DNA of 64,000 bases from Actinomycetota bacterium (GCA_030840805.1 JAVEDU010000024.1:1-64000), one strand, 5' to 3'. Positions 34,180 through 43,933 are shown, numbered from the stretch's first letter. The notes: a model not told the origin generated them from the sequence alone. Made by a program: numbers and translations.

Positions 34180-35183
34180 TAGCGGTCCTCGCGGGAGTCC
34201 CGTGCGGTCGGTACCGGGACGCGGCGGAGGATGTCGGCGAGGACCTGCTCCGCGCCGCGGTGGTTGATCTGGGCGTCCGCGCCGAGCAGCAGCCGGTGCG
34301 CGAGCACCGGACCCGCGAGGGCCTGGAGGTCGTCCGGCAGGACGAACTCGCGCCCGTCCAGCGCCGCGACCGCCCGGGCGGTGCGGAGCAGCTGCAGGGT
34401 GGAGCGGGGGCTGCCGCCGAGACGCAGCTCCGGGGCCTCCCGCGTCGCCGCGACCAGGTCCACGGCGTACCGCTTCACCGGGTCGGCGACGTAGATCTGC
34501 CGCGCCGTCTGGATCAGCGCGCGCACCTGGGCGGCGTCCGAGACCGGTCCGAGCTCGTCCAGCGGGTCGGTCCGGCCGTGCCCGTCGAGCATCGCGAGCT
34601 CCGCGGCCGGGTCGGGGTAGCCCATCGCCAGCCGCACGGTGAACCGGTCCCGCTGCGCCTCCGGCAGGGAGTACGTCCCCTCCATCTCGATCGGGTTCTG
34701 GGTGGCGATGACCATGAACGGGCTCTGCAGCTCGTACGTGGTGCCGTCGACCGTGACCTGCCGCTCCTCCATGCACTCCAGGAGGGCGGACTGGGTCTTC
34801 GGCGAGGCGCGGTTGATCTCGTCGCCGACCACGAGGTTCGCGAAGACGGCACCGGGCTTGAACTCGAAGTCCCGGGTCTCCTGGTTGTAGACGCTGACCC
34901 CGGTGACATCGCTGGGCAGCAGGTCGGGGGTGAACTGGATGCGCCGCACGGAACAGTCGATGGAGCGTGCCAGGGCCTTCGCGAGCTTGGTCTTGCCGAC
35001 CCCGGGGACGTCCTCGATCAGCAGGTGCCCCTCGGCGAGCAGGACCGCGAGGGCGAGCCGGACCGCGTCGGGCTTGCCCTCGATGACCCGCTCGATGTTG
35101 CCGATGATGCGCGCGCTCACCGCCTGGAGGTCATCGAGACCCGTGCCGGGACCCGGCTCGGCCAAGGTTCCGTGGGCTGTCAC
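34179..35183 (-). CDS. MoxR family AAA+ ATPase
   Basis: Cytoplasmic AAA+ chaperone-like ATPase, often paired with VWA-like DUF58 partners. The 334-residue protein has Walker A EDVPGVGKTKLAKA near residues 57-70, Walker B LVVGDEINRA near 115-124, sensor 1 IATQNP and a C-terminal lid with sensor 2 GSPRSTLQLL. GTG 35183 is selected because GGGAGG is seven bases upstream; the open frame extends upstream into non-family sequence. First gene of the operon. Confidence 0.92.
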   Translation of the reverse strand: MTAHGTLAEPGPGTGLDDLQAVSARIIGNIERVIEGKPDAVRLALAVLLAEGHLLIEDVPGVGKTKLAKALARSIDCSVRRIQFTPDLLPSDVTGVSVYNQETRDFEFKPGAVFANLVVGDEINRASPKTQSALLECMEERQVTVDGTTYELQSPFMVIATQNPIEMEGTYSLPEAQRDRFTVRLAMGYPDPAAELAMLDGHGRTDPLDELGPVSDAAQVRALIQTARQIYVADPVKRYAVDLVAATREAPELRLGGSPRSTLQLLRTARAVAALDGREFVLPDDLQALAGPVLAHRLLLGADAQINHRGAEQVLADILRRVPVPTARDSREDR

Positions 35184-35339
35184 AGATTTCCTCCCCCACG
35201 CCACTGGCGACGAGCCGGTGGTGGCGCCATGTCGGTCGTTGAGCCGGCGGGCGCACCTGTGGGCGCTCGCCGACCGCCTCGCGGTCATCCTCCCAGGCAA
35301 TTGCCACCCGGGCACGATGTCCGGCGGAACGCGCCCGCC

Positions 35340-35690
35340 CTACGACCGATCGTGCGGATCGGGGCCGGCCTCGTCCGGACCGGGGGAGCGAACGGCCCGG
35401 CCGCCCGGCGGCCGCAGCTCGTCGCCGCCGAACCAGCCCGCGTCCCAGTGCAACCGCCACGCCAGCAGGCCGACGACGAGCAGCCCGGGGCCGATGACCC
35501 GCGCCACGTGCTCCGCGGGCTCCGGCAGCCGACCGTCGGCCACGGCCGCGACGGTCAGCACGGCGATGCCCGCCACCTGGAGCCAGCTCCACCAGCGGCG
35601 CTCCCGGGCCGCGTAGCCGAGCAGCACGACGGCGATCGCGCTGCCCAGCGCATACCCGAGGAGGTCGACGGCCACGCCGCAGTCTGACAC
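35340..35690 (-). CDS. small membrane protein of unknown function
   Basis: A 116-residue protein with about three short hydrophobic segments (roughly residues 10-27, 35-52 and 62-78) and a hydrophilic, Gly/Pro-rich C-terminus. I recognise no family. GTG 35690 is used; GTG 35675 is possible. It begins four bases after the MFS gene stop on the same strand, so it is likely expressed with the transporter. Coding status is supported by codon pattern and spacing only. Confidence 0.55.
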   Translation of the reverse strand: MSDCGVAVDLLGYALGSAIAVVLLGYAARERRWWSWLQVAGIAVLTVAAVADGRLPEPAEHVARVIGPGLLVVGLLAWRLHWDAGWFGGDELRPPGGRAVRSPGPDEAGPDPHDRS

Positions 35691-35694
35691 CCCG

Positions 35695-37185
35695 TCAGGA
35701 CCCGGGGGTCTCCCAGGGATGCACCCCCGTGCTGCGGACCGCCGACAGCGGCCTCGCGACGTCCTCCAGGGACCGCCGCGCCGCCTCGACCCCGAACACG
35801 AGCTGGATCACCGCCGCCAGGACCATCAGCCCGGCCCCGACGAGGTAGCCGACGAACAGCAGGCCGCGGTCCCCGGTACCGATCAGGGTGCCGAACACCC
35901 AGGGCGCCACCACGCCGCCGACGAGCTGCCAGACCGCGAAGAAGAACGCGATGGCCTGCGCCCGCAGCTCCAGCGGGAACACCTCGCTCACCGTCAGGTA
36001 CGCGGAGCTGGCCGCCGCCGAGGCGAAGAAGAAGATGACGCACCACAGGATGGTCTGGGTGACGGCGGTGAGCGCGTCGATCTCGAACAGGTACCCGGTG
36101 ATCGCCAGGAGGATCCCGGAGATCGCGTACGTGCCGGCGATCATCGGCTTGCGCCCGATCGTGTCGAACAGGCGCCCGAGCAGCAGCGGGCCGAGCAGGT
36201 TTCCGAACGCGAACGGGAACAGGTAGAGCGCGGCGGTGCTGGCCGGCACCCCGTAGAAGTCCGTCAGGACCAGGACGTAGGTGAAGAAGATCGCGTTGTA
36301 CAGGAACGACTGGCTGATCCCCAGCGCGAACCCGACCACCGTCCGCTTCGGGTACGTCCGGAACAGGATGCCCGCGATCTCGACGAAGCCGACCTTCTCG
36401 CTGCGGACGATCTCCAGGGCCTGTGAGTCGTCGACGTCCGGGAGCCGGTAGCCGCGGTCGGTGAAGTCCTTCTCGATCTGCTCGACGGTGGCCTCGGCCT
36501 CGTCGGCACGGCCGTGCATGAGGAGCCAGCGCGGGCTCTCCGGGAGGTGCCTGCGCAGGCCCCAGATCGCGAGGCCGATGATCGGGCCGATCAGGAAGCC
36601 GATCCGCCAGCCGATGTCCACCGGGAGAATGTCGGGGTTGAGCAGCACGAACTGGGACGCCGCGCCGAGCATCGCGCCGAGCCAGTAGGTGCCGTTGATC
36701 GCGAGGTCGGTGTGGCCGCGGTGCCGGGCCGGGATCAGCTCGTCGATGGCGGAGTTGATCGCCGCGTACTCGCCGCCGATGCCCATCCCGGCGAAGAACC
36801 GGAACACGAAGAAGATCCAGAGGTCGAACGAGAACGCGGTCAGACCGTTCGCGACGAGGTAGAGCCCGAGCGTGACGATGAACAGTTTCCGCCGCCCGAG
36901 GTGGTCGGAGAGCCGGCCGAAGAACAGGGCTCCGACCACCTCACCCGCGAGGTACACCGAGGCGGCGAGGCCCACCTCGCCGGCGGTGAGGCCGAGGGTG
37001 GCGTCCTCCCGCAGGACGTCCCCGACCGCGCTGGCGATCGTGATCTCCAGGCCGTCCAGCACCCAGGTGATCCCCAGGGCGATCACGAGCTTGGTGTGGA
37101 ACGGCCCCCAGGGCAGCCGGTCCATCCGCGCCGGCACCAGGCTGCGCCGGGTGGTCGCCGCGATCCCTGAGGCCACCGTCACCAC
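35695..37185 (-). CDS. MFS transporter, sugar-porter-like
   Basis: Twelve-helix major facilitator. The 496-residue protein has the loop 2-3 signature GRLSDHLGRRKLF near residue 85 and its second-half counterpart GRLFDTIGRKPM, with PESPRWLL after helix 6, all features of the sugar porter/metabolite:H+ symporter subgroup. Substrate cannot be read; the TM1 DGLEITI motif resembles carriers of organic acids or aromatic compounds. GTG 37185 or adjacent GTG 37182 follow AAGGA. No adjacent catabolic genes give a hint. The upstream 700 bp hold only a decayed SDR fragment. Confidence 0.88.
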   Translation of the reverse strand: MVTVASGIAATTRRSLVPARMDRLPWGPFHTKLVIALGITWVLDGLEITIASAVGDVLREDATLGLTAGEVGLAASVYLAGEVVGALFFGRLSDHLGRRKLFIVTLGLYLVANGLTAFSFDLWIFFVFRFFAGMGIGGEYAAINSAIDELIPARHRGHTDLAINGTYWLGAMLGAASQFVLLNPDILPVDIGWRIGFLIGPIIGLAIWGLRRHLPESPRWLLMHGRADEAEATVEQIEKDFTDRGYRLPDVDDSQALEIVRSEKVGFVEIAGILFRTYPKRTVVGFALGISQSFLYNAIFFTYVLVLTDFYGVPASTAALYLFPFAFGNLLGPLLLGRLFDTIGRKPMIAGTYAISGILLAITGYLFEIDALTAVTQTILWCVIFFFASAAASSAYLTVSEVFPLELRAQAIAFFFAVWQLVGGVVAPWVFGTLIGTGDRGLLFVGYLVGAGLMVLAAVIQLVFGVEAARRSLEDVARPLSAVRSTGVHPWETPGS

Positions 37186-37280
37186 GTCCTTCCAGATCCT
37201 GGTGAAGGACGGTGGTGTCCCTCCCCGGGGCGATGCGGGAGGCAACTTCCCAGCCGCGCGAGACTTCAAACCCGGGGGGT

Positions 37281-37535
37281 TCAGGTCCGGTTCGGTGGCG
37301 GACCGGGCATCCGCTCCCGGGCAAGCCGCGGCGCCCAGCCGGTGATCCTCGTGGCGGCGGGGGAGAGCGCGAGGTTCACGCCCGGCACCAGGGCCAGCGG
37401 CAGCCACTCGGTCCGGACCGGGCCGGGGTGGACGGTGTGGACCCGCCCGCCGCGGGCCCAGACCTCGCGGCGCAGCGCCTGGGTGAACCCGTCCACGCCC
37501 GCCTTCGTCCCCTTCCCCCGGAGCGTGGTGCGTAC
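37281..37535 (-). pseudogene. C-terminal remnant of a short-chain dehydrogenase/reductase
   Basis: Translation reads GTKAGVDGFTQALRREV, then GGRVHTVHPGPVRTEWLPLA, the helix after the catalytic Lys and the PGxVxT segment of SDR enzymes, ending normally. The catalytic Tyr is not four residues before the Lys in this frame; a QVYA sequence lies in another frame just upstream, and no Rossmann GxxxGxG is found. This points to frameshift and loss of the N-terminal part. The remaining gap (37536-37901 and 37186-37280) shows no other gene. Confidence 0.55.
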
Positions 37536-37901
37536 ACCTGGCCCGCCGGATCGCGAAGGGGTCGAGCTGCCACCGGGTCGAGCGGCACCCCGGCGCAGGA
37601 GGTCTCGTGTTCCGCCACGACCAGGGCACCGACCTGCCGGAGAACGCCGGGCGGCACGGGCCGGCGGACCGGACGGGCCGGCTCACGGCATCGCGCGACG
37701 GCGACGGGCCGGCGCTGCGGGGCGCGGACTCCGGTCGCGTCGGCGGGACCGTGCCGGACCGTGCCGGGCCCCGCCGGCCGGGGGCCTGCGCTCGTCCGGT
37801 CGCTGCCCGCCGAGGCCGGCGCCGCACGCCGGAGCGCGCCGTGGTGCCGGCGGTGAGGCGGCCCGTGCCCCGGCCGCCGAGCCCCTGGCACACTGTCCGC
37901 C

Positions 37902-38618
37902 ATGTCGACGCCCGCCACCCCGCGTACCGAGCGGGGCGAGCGGACCCGCCGGCGCCTCCTCGACGCCGCCCGGGTGGCGTTCGCGCGCACCACCTGGGCC
38001 CGCGCGCGGGTGGAGGACGTGTGCCGGGAGGCGCGGGTCGGGCACGGCACGTTCTACGCCTACTTCCCGAACCGGACCGCGATCCTCGAGGCGCTGGTGC
38101 GGCGCCACGCCGCCGCGATGTACGGGCTGGTCGAGGCGCCGTGGACGTCCGGGGACGTGCGCGCCGACGTCCGGGCGGTGATCGCCGGGTTCACCATGCT
38201 CGCCCGGGACGACGCCGACATCCGCACGCTGTGGTCCGCGGCCGCCGCCGGCGAACCCGCGCTCGCCGAGCTGGAGCGGGAGGTCCGGGTGCAGTTCGTC
38301 CGGCGGATCGCCGCGAACCTGGCGGGCGCCGTCGAGGCCGGGTTCGCCCGCGACGGGCTGGACGTGGAGGTCGCCGCGACGGCGCTGGGGCTGATGGTGG
38401 AGCAGACCGTCCTGCTCGGCGGCACGGTCACCGGACCGGCCGTGGAGACCGGGCGGCTGGCCGACGCCCTGACCGACCTCTGGGTGCACGCCGTGTACCG
38501 GGGCCCGGGCGGTCCCGGGGGTATAGTCGGGGCATGGCCTTCTCCGGGCGGCTCCTTCCACGGCCGTGCTGACGGCGGTGCCGCTCCGGCACCCGGTCCG
38601 CACGGCGACCCCTCCTGA
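37902..38618 (+). CDS. TetR family transcriptional regulator
   Basis: One-component repressor. The 238-residue protein has the TetR HTH at about residues 10-56 ([42 protein letters not shown] shown in parts), then a helical ligand domain to about residue 200. The final 35 residues are Gly/Pro-rich and unlike the family. They are encoded over the leuS promoter, leader peptide and terminator arm. The neighbouring MFS transporter is a plausible target but is 700 bp away. Confidence 0.88.
   Translation: MSTPATPRTERGERTRRRLLDAARVAFARTTWARARVEDVCREARVGHGTFYAYFPNRTAILEALVRRHAAAMYGLVEAPWTSGDVRADVRAVIAGFTMLARDDADIRTLWSAAAAGEPALAELEREVRVQFVRRIAANLAGAVEAGFARDGLDVEVAATALGLMVEQTVLLGGTVTGPAVETGRLADALTDLWVHAVYRGPGGPGGIVGAWPSPGGSFHGRADGGAAPAPGPHGDPS
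38522..38527 (+). promoter_or_regulatory. candidate -10 box of leuS leader
   Basis: TATAGT, six bases before the ATG of the leader peptide, predicting a leaderless leader transcript. It lies inside the 3' end of the TetR gene. Confidence 0.5.
38534..38572 (+). CDS. putative leuS leader peptide
   Basis: Twelve-codon frame encoding [12 protein letters not shown] with two adjacent Leu codons, CTC and the rare CTT. It is followed by a GGTGCC-GCTCC-GGCACC hairpin (38577-38593) and a T-rich terminator before leuS. The layout is that of a classical attenuator sensing leucyl-tRNA charging; such attenuators have been predicted for leuS in some streptomycetes. Confidence 0.6.
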   Translation: MAFSGRLLPRPC

Positions 38619-38632
38619 GTGAGGGGTTTTTT
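38609..38632 (+). terminator. intrinsic terminator in the leuS leader
   Basis: CCCCTC-CTGAGT-GAGGGG followed by six T (38627-38632). It stands 40 bases before the leuS ATG, so it must be conditional or leaky for leuS to be expressed. Confidence 0.85.
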
Positions 38633-38671
38633 CATGCCCGATCTGTGCAGCGACGCGACGAGGACACCACG

Positions 38672-41518
38672 ATGAGCGACCAGACGATCCGCGCCGAGGA
38701 GCCGGACGCCCCGGCCTTCCGTTACACGGCGGGCCTGGCGGGCGAGATCGAGGCCCGGTGGCAGGACCGCTGGGAGTCCGAGGGCACGTTCCGCGCGCCG
38801 AACCCGGCCGGTCCGCTCGCCGAGCCCGAGAAGGTGCGGGACCGGCCGAAGCTGTTCGTGCTGGACATGTTCCCGTACCCGTCCGGGTCGGGGCTGCACG
38901 TCGGCCACCCGCTCGGCTTCATCGGCACCGATGTGTACGCCCGCTTCCACCGGATGACCGGCCACAACGTGCTGCACGCGATGGGGTTCGACGCGTTCGG
39001 CCTGCCCGCCGAGCAGTACGCGGTGCAGACCGGCCAGCACCCGCGGAAGACCACCGAGGACAACATCGACAACTACCGGCGGCAGATCCGCCGGCTGGGC
39101 CTCGGCCACGACGACCGGCGCAGCGTCGCGACGACCGACGTCGAGTTCTACCGCTGGACCCAGTGGATCTTCCTGCAGGTGTTCAACGCGTGGTTCGACC
39201 CCGAGCAGGACCGGGCCCGGCCGATCGAGGAGCTGATCGCCGAGTTCGAGGCCGGGACCCGCGCGACGCCGGACGGCCGCCCGTGGGCCGAGCTGTCCGA
39301 GGTGGAGCGCCGGCGGCTCGTCGACGACCACCGCCTGGCGTACCGCTCCGACGCGCCGGTGAACTGGTGCCCCGGCCTCGGCACGGTGCTGGCCAACGAG
39401 GAGGTCACCGCCGACGGCCGCAGCGAGCGGGGGAACTTCCCGGTCTACAAGCGCAACCTGACGCAGTGGAAGATGCGGATCACCGCGTACGCGGACCGCC
39501 TCATCGCGGACCTGGACCGGCTGGACTGGCCCGAGTCCATCAAGCTGATGCAGCGGAACTGGATCGGCCGCTCCACCGGCGCGAACGTCCACTTCCCGAC
39601 CGCCGCCGGACCGCTGACCGTGTTCACCACCCGTCCCGACACGCTGTTCGGCGCGACGTACATGGTGGTCGCCCCGGAGCACCCGCTGCTCGCCTCGCTC
39701 GTCCCGGCCGGGTGGCCCGAGGACACCCCGGCCGGGTGGACGCGCGGGTTCGCGACCCCGGCCGAGGCCGTCGAGGCGTACCGCGCCGAGGCCGCCGCGA
39801 AGTCCGAGGTGGACCGGCAGGCGGACGCCAAGGACAAGACCGGTGTCTTCACCGGCGCCTACGCGACCAACCCGGTGACCGGGGGCCGGATCCCGGTCTT
39901 CGCCGCCGACTACGTGCTGATGGGCTACGGCACCGGCGCGATCATGGCCGTGCCCGGGCAGGACCAGCGCGACTGGGACTTCGCCGCCGCGTTCGGCCTG
40001 CCGGTGGTCCGCACCGTCCGGCCCCCCGAGGGCTGGGACGGCGAGGCGTACACCGGCGACGGTCCCGCGGTGAACTCGCACAACGACGAGATCAGCCTCG
40101 ACGGCATGGAGGTCGCGCAGGCCAAGTCGGCGATCACCGGCTGGCTCGCCGCCCGCGGCGCCGGGGAGGGGACGGTCCAGTACAAGCTGCGCGACTGGCT
40201 GTTCAGCCGGCAGCGGTACTGGGGTGAGCCGTTCCCGATCGTGTACGACGAGACCGGCCTGCCGATCGCGCTGCCGGAGAGCATGCTGCCGCTGGAGCTG
40301 CCCGAGGTCGACGACTACGCCCCGCGGGTGGTCGCCGACGACGACCGGAGCGGCGAGCCGGAGCCGCCGCTCGGCCGGGCCACCGAGTGGGCCAACGTCG
40401 AGCTGGACCTCGGCGACGGGCTCAAGACGTACCGCCGCGAGCTGAACACGATGCCGCAGTGGGCGGGCTCCTGCTGGTACGAGATGCGGTACCTGGACCC
40501 GACGAACCACGACCGGTTCGTCGATCCCGAGGTCGAGCGGTACTGGATGGGCCCGGCGGCGCCCGGCGAGACCGGCGGCGTGGACCTGTACGTCGGCGGC
40601 GCCGAGCACGCCGTGCTGCATCTGCTGTACGCGCGGTTCTGGCACAAGGTGCTGCACGACCTGGGGCACGTGAGCTCCGCGGAGCCGTTCCGCCGGCTGT
40701 TCAACCAGGGGTACATCCAGGCGTACGCCTACACCGACGCGCGCGGGACCTACGTGCCCGCCGAGGAGGTCGTCGAGGTCGACGGCGGGTACTCCTGGCG
40801 CGGGGAGCCCGTCCGCCGCGAGTACGGGAAGATGGGCAAGAGCCTCAAGAACGTCGTCACCCCCGAGTCGATGTCCGAGCGGTACGGCGCCGACACGTTC
40901 CGGCTGTACGAGATGAGCATGGGGCCGCTGGAGGTCTCCCGGCCGTGGGAGACCCGGGCCGTCGTCGGGTCGTACCGGTTCCTGCAGCGGGTGTGGCGGC
41001 AGGTCGTGGACGAGCACACCGGCGAGGTGCGCGTGTCCGAGGACGCCCCGGACGACGAGACGCTCCGGCTGCTGCACAAGACGATCGACGGGGTGCGGAC
41101 CGACTACGCGGCGCTGCGGTTCAACACGGCCGTGGCGAAGCTGATCGAGCTGAACAACCACCTCACGTCGGCCGGCCGGCCGGCGTCCCGCGCCGTCGTG
41201 GAGCCGCTCGTGCTGATGATGGCGCCGCTGGTGCCGCACATCGCCGAGGAGCTGTGGTCCCGGCTCGGCCACGGGGACACGCTGGCGTTCGCGCCGTTCC
41301 CGGCGGCGGATCCGGCGCTGCTCGTCGCCGAGACCGTCGAGTACCCCGTGCAGGTGAACGGGAAGGTCCGCGGCCGGGTCACCGTGCCGGCCGACGCGAC
41401 GGCGGACGAGGTGTCGTCGGCGGCGCTCGCCGAGCCGAAGGTGGCGGCGCTGCTGGACGGCCGGGAGCCGCGGAAGGTCATCGTCGTGCCGGGGCGGATC
41501 GTCACGGTCGTCGTCTAG
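38672..41518 (+). CDS. leuS: leucyl-tRNA synthetase
   Basis: Class Ia aminoacyl-tRNA synthetase charging tRNA-Leu, cytoplasmic. The 948-residue protein has HVGH (76-79) as the HIGH motif, the CP1 editing domain with [13 protein letters not shown] and a universally conserved Asp region, KMGKS (720-724) as the KMSKS loop, and the C-terminal anticodon and leucine-specific domains. The ATG is preceded by GAGGA. Expression is likely limited by the leader-peptide/terminator arrangement upstream. A large hairpin follows the stop. Confidence 0.97.
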   Translation: MSDQTIRAEEPDAPAFRYTAGLAGEIEARWQDRWESEGTFRAPNPAGPLAEPEKVRDRPKLFVLDMFPYPSGSGLHVGHPLGFIGTDVYARFHRMTGHNVLHAMGFDAFGLPAEQYAVQTGQHPRKTTEDNIDNYRRQIRRLGLGHDDRRSVATTDVEFYRWTQWIFLQVFNAWFDPEQDRARPIEELIAEFEAGTRATPDGRPWAELSEVERRRLVDDHRLAYRSDAPVNWCPGLGTVLANEEVTADGRSERGNFPVYKRNLTQWKMRITAYADRLIADLDRLDWPESIKLMQRNWIGRSTGANVHFPTAAGPLTVFTTRPDTLFGATYMVVAPEHPLLASLVPAGWPEDTPAGWTRGFATPAEAVEAYRAEAAAKSEVDRQADAKDKTGVFTGAYATNPVTGGRIPVFAADYVLMGYGTGAIMAVPGQDQRDWDFAAAFGLPVVRTVRPPEGWDGEAYTGDGPAVNSHNDEISLDGMEVAQAKSAITGWLAARGAGEGTVQYKLRDWLFSRQRYWGEPFPIVYDETGLPIALPESMLPLELPEVDDYAPRVVADDDRSGEPEPPLGRATEWANVELDLGDGLKTYRRELNTMPQWAGSCWYEMRYLDPTNHDRFVDPEVERYWMGPAAPGETGGVDLYVGGAEHAVLHLLYARFWHKVLHDLGHVSSAEPFRRLFNQGYIQAYAYTDARGTYVPAEEVVEVDGGYSWRGEPVRREYGKMGKSLKNVVTPESMSERYGADTFRLYEMSMGPLEVSRPWETRAVVGSYRFLQRVWRQVVDEHTGEVRVSEDAPDDETLRLLHKTIDGVRTDYAALRFNTAVAKLIELNNHLTSAGRPASRAVVEPLVLMMAPLVPHIAEELWSRLGHGDTLAFAPFPAADPALLVAETVEYPVQVNGKVRGRVTVPADATADEVSSAALAEPKVAALLDGREPRKVIVVPGRIVTVVV

Positions 41519-41546
41519 TCCCCGGCTCCGGCACGGGGCCACCTTC

Positions 41547-41579
41547 GGGCGTCTCACCCTCAGCGAGGGTGGGGCGCCC
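41547..41579 (+). terminator. leuS terminator
   Basis: Fifteen-pair stem: GGGCG, TCT (G-U and C-G pairs), CACCCTC, loop AGC, GAGGGTG, GGG, CGCCC. It starts 28 bases beyond the leuS stop and is followed by TCGTCGTGTT rather than a T-run. Confidence 0.75.
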
Positions 41580-41624
41580 GTCGTCGTGTTCGGCCGAACC
41601 TGCCGTGGTCACCCGGAGGCCGTC

Positions 41625-41640
41625 CTCCACTTCGCTCCCC
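41625..41640 (-). promoter_or_regulatory. MraZ-like half-sites, opposite orientation
   Basis: On the minus strand GGGGAG-CGAA-GTGGAG, two hexamers 10 bp apart with the same CGAA spacer as the main array. Lies 180 bp upstream of the main array. Confidence 0.4.
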
Positions 41641-41719
41641 GCACCTCGGGGAACGCCGCTCTCGGCCGCCCACAACGGGACATTCCCGCTCACTCCGCGC
41701 GTTCTCGCCCCGCGGGGTC

Positions 41720-41745
41720 CGGCACCTCGCTCCACTTCGCGCCAC
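41720..41745 (-). promoter_or_regulatory. MraZ-like triple repeat, opposite orientation
   Basis: On the minus strand GTGGCG-CGAA-GTGGAG-CGAG-GTGCCG, three hexamers with exact 10-bp period, one perfect GTGGAG and two near matches. Confidence 0.5.
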
Positions 41746-41807
41746 CCACTCTGACCTGCGGAATCACCGGGCTAAAGGTTGTGTGCCGGGCGGCCGATCA
41801 ATTGCAT

Positions 41808-41843
41808 GTGGAGCGAAGTGGAGTACAGTGGAGCGCGGTGGAG
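41808..41843 (+). promoter_or_regulatory. mraZ box: four GTGGAG repeats
   Basis: GTGGAG at 41808, 41818, 41828 and 41838, all perfect and exactly 10 bp apart, ending 32 bases before the mraZ start. MraZ proteins bind such direct repeats in their own promoter and repress the dcw cluster, so this is the expected operator. Confidence 0.85.
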
Positions 41844-41874
41844 GGACCCTCCGCCCTAGGGGAGGGGAGGGGCC

Positions 41875-42306
41875 GTGTTCCTCGGCACCCATTCCCCTCG
41901 GCTCGACGAGAAGGGCCGGCTGTTCCTGCCGGCGAAGTTCCGGGACGAACTCGCGGAGGGGCTCGTGATCACCAAGGGGCAGGAGCGCTGCCTCTTCGTG
42001 TTTCCGATGGGCGAGTTCACCCGGATCGCGACGCAGCTCCGCGACGCGCCGATGACGCACAAGGCCGCCAGGGCGTACAGCCGGGTGTTCTTCGCGTCGG
42101 CGTCGGACGAGGTGCCGGACCGGCAGGGCCGGGTCACGATCCCGCCCGCGCTCCGGGAGTACGCGGGCCTGTCCCGCGACTGCGTGGTGATCGGTGCCAG
42201 CACCCGGGTGGAGATCTGGGACCGGCAGGCATGGGAGGACTACCTCGCGGAGTCCGAGCCGGGCTTTGCGGACATCGAGGAGGAGGTGCTGCCGGGCGTC
42301 TTCTGA
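41875..42306 (+). CDS. mraZ: transcriptional regulator MraZ
   Basis: DNA-binding autoregulator at the head of the division and cell-wall cluster. The 143-residue protein is a tandem of two SpoVT/AbrB-like domains, each with the DxxGRxxxP core: [14 protein letters not shown] near residue 10 and [15 protein letters not shown] near 82. Ring-forming MraZ binds direct repeats such as the four GTGGAG units upstream. GTG start with a long GGGGAGGGGAGGGG Shine-Dalgarno region. About 200 non-coding bases separate it from rsmH. Confidence 0.95.
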   Translation: MFLGTHSPRLDEKGRLFLPAKFRDELAEGLVITKGQERCLFVFPMGEFTRIATQLRDAPMTHKAARAYSRVFFASASDEVPDRQGRVTIPPALREYAGLSRDCVVIGASTRVEIWDRQAWEDYLAESEPGFADIEEEVLPGVF

Positions 42307-42503
42307 CGGGCCGGGGGGCCTCGAAGACACACCAACGGGCAAGCGCGTGCACACCGTGCCGCGAGGTCTCCACCCGCTCACTCACCTGGCGCACCTTCCC
42401 CGGTGCCAGGCGGCGGAGCGGATGGGGACCTGGCGGCACGGACCCGCACAGCAGGGCGATGGGGACCGCGACCCCCGCGCCCGACGACAGACGAAGGGTC
42501 GAG

Positions 42504-43499
42504 ATGGGGGACAACGCGCCGCGCAAGGGGGCCGGGCCGCAGGGTCCGGATGCGCACGCACACGTGCCGGTGCTGGTCGACCGGATCCTGGCGCTGCTGG
42601 CGCCGGCGTTGACCGGCCACCCGGCGGTGCTCGTCGACGCCACGCTCGGGATGGGCGGCCACACCGAGGCCCTTCTCGCCGCGCACCCGCAGCTGACCGT
42701 GATCGGCCTCGACCGCGACCCGGAGGCCCTGCGCCGCAGCGCCGCCCGGCTGGAGCCGTACGCGGGTCGCACCCACCTCGTCCACGCCGTGTACGACGAG
42801 CTTCCCGACGTCCTGGCCCGGCTGGGCTACGACCGCGTCGACGGCGTGCTGATGGACCTCGGCGTCTCCTCCCTCCAGCTGGACGAGGCCGCCCGCGGCT
42901 TCGCGTACGCCCAGGACGCGCCCCTCGACATGCGGATGGACCCGACCCAGGGCATCAGCGCCGAGGAGGTCGTGAACACCTACTCGGCCAAGGACCTCGC
43001 CCGAGTGCTCAGGGTCTACGGCGAGGAGCGGTTCGCCTCCCGGGTCGCGAACGCGATCGTCCGCGAGCGCGAGCGGCACCGGCTCACCTCCAGCGCCCGC
43101 CTCGCCGAGCTGGTCCGGGACGCGATCCCGGCCGCCACCCGGCGCACCGGCGGCCACCCGGCCAAGCGGACCTTCCAGGCCCTGCGCATCGAGGTGAACG
43201 GCGAGCTGGAGGCTCTCGAGGGCGCGGTGCCCGCCGCGGTCGACGCCCTGCGGGTCGGCGGCCGGATCGCCGTCCTCTCCTACCACTCCCTGGAGGACCG
43301 GATCGTGAAGCGGGTCCTCGCGGCCGGAGCCAAGAGCACCAGCCCGATCGACCTGCCGATCGAGCTGCCCGGCACCGAGCCCCTCCTCAAGCTCCTCACC
43401 CGCGGCGCCGAGGACCCCACCCCGGCCGAGGTCGAGGCGAACCCCCGGGCGGCCTCCGCGCGGCTCCGTGCGGCCGAGCGCGTCCGGGACGCGGCATGA
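42504..43499 (+). CDS. rsmH: 16S rRNA m4C1402 methyltransferase
   Basis: SAM-dependent N4-methylation of C1402 in 16S rRNA. The 331-residue protein opens with [13 protein letters not shown], then the SAM site [15 protein letters not shown] near residue 44, [11 protein letters not shown] and the conserved C-terminal [15 protein letters not shown] 42504 is used; ATG 42459 is in frame but adds non-family residues. The stop overlaps ftsL (ATGA). Confidence 0.95.
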   Translation: MGDNAPRKGAGPQGPDAHAHVPVLVDRILALLAPALTGHPAVLVDATLGMGGHTEALLAAHPQLTVIGLDRDPEALRRSAARLEPYAGRTHLVHAVYDELPDVLARLGYDRVDGVLMDLGVSSLQLDEAARGFAYAQDAPLDMRMDPTQGISAEEVVNTYSAKDLARVLRVYGEERFASRVANAIVRERERHRLTSSARLAELVRDAIPAATRRTGGHPAKRTFQALRIEVNGELEALEGAVPAAVDALRVGGRIAVLSYHSLEDRIVKRVLAAGAKSTSPIDLPIELPGTEPLLKLLTRGAEDPTPAEVEANPRAASARLRAAERVRDAA

Positions 43500-43933
43500 G
43501 CGCCGCCGCCCGGGCGACCGCGCCGTCCCGGGGGACCGTCTACGGCACCCCGATCCGGACCCCCAAGACCCCGCAGCTGCGCGTGGTGCCGCCGGCGAGC
43601 CTGCCGGCCCCCCGCGCCCCGTTCGTCCTGCTGGTCCTCGGGCTGGTCGTCGCCGGCCTGGTGTCGCTGCTGATGCTGAACACGCTCGTCAACGAGAACT
43701 CGTTCCGCATCCACGCCCTCACCACCGAGCAGGAGCAGCTCGACCTCCGCGAGGGCCAGCTCAAGCGCCAGGTCGACGGGCTCGAGACCCCCGGTTCGAT
43801 GGAGAAGGCGGCCCGCCGGCTCGGGCTCGTCCCGGCCGGGACACCCGCGTTCATCCAGCTCCCCAGCGGCCGGGTCCTCGGCGTCCCGACGCCGGCGAAG
43901 CCCACGAGGTCGTCGACCGGGGGTACCCGGTGA
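43496..43933 (+). CDS. ftsL: cell division protein FtsL
   Basis: Small bitopic division protein that links FtsQ/FtsB-type partners to FtsW-FtsI. The 145-residue protein has a cytoplasmic N-terminus of about 40 residues, one transmembrane helix (about residues 43-63), and a periplasmic-side coiled coil with leucine heptads ([19 protein letters not shown]). Assignment rests on topology and position between rsmH and ftsI, as FtsL sequences diverge rapidly. Overlaps rsmH by four bases. Confidence 0.85.
   Translation: MSAAARATAPSRGTVYGTPIRTPKTPQLRVVPPASLPAPRAPFVLLVLGLVVAGLVSLLMLNTLVNENSFRIHALTTEQEQLDLREGQLKRQVDGLETPGSMEKAARRLGLVPAGTPAFIQLPSGRVLGVPTPAKPTRSSTGGTR

Noticed and set aside
41502-41735. 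77-codon minus-strand frame between leuS and mraZ
   Set aside because: Covers the leuS terminator and two MraZ-like arrays; no ribosome site or domain. Kept in mind as a possible antisense transcript only.
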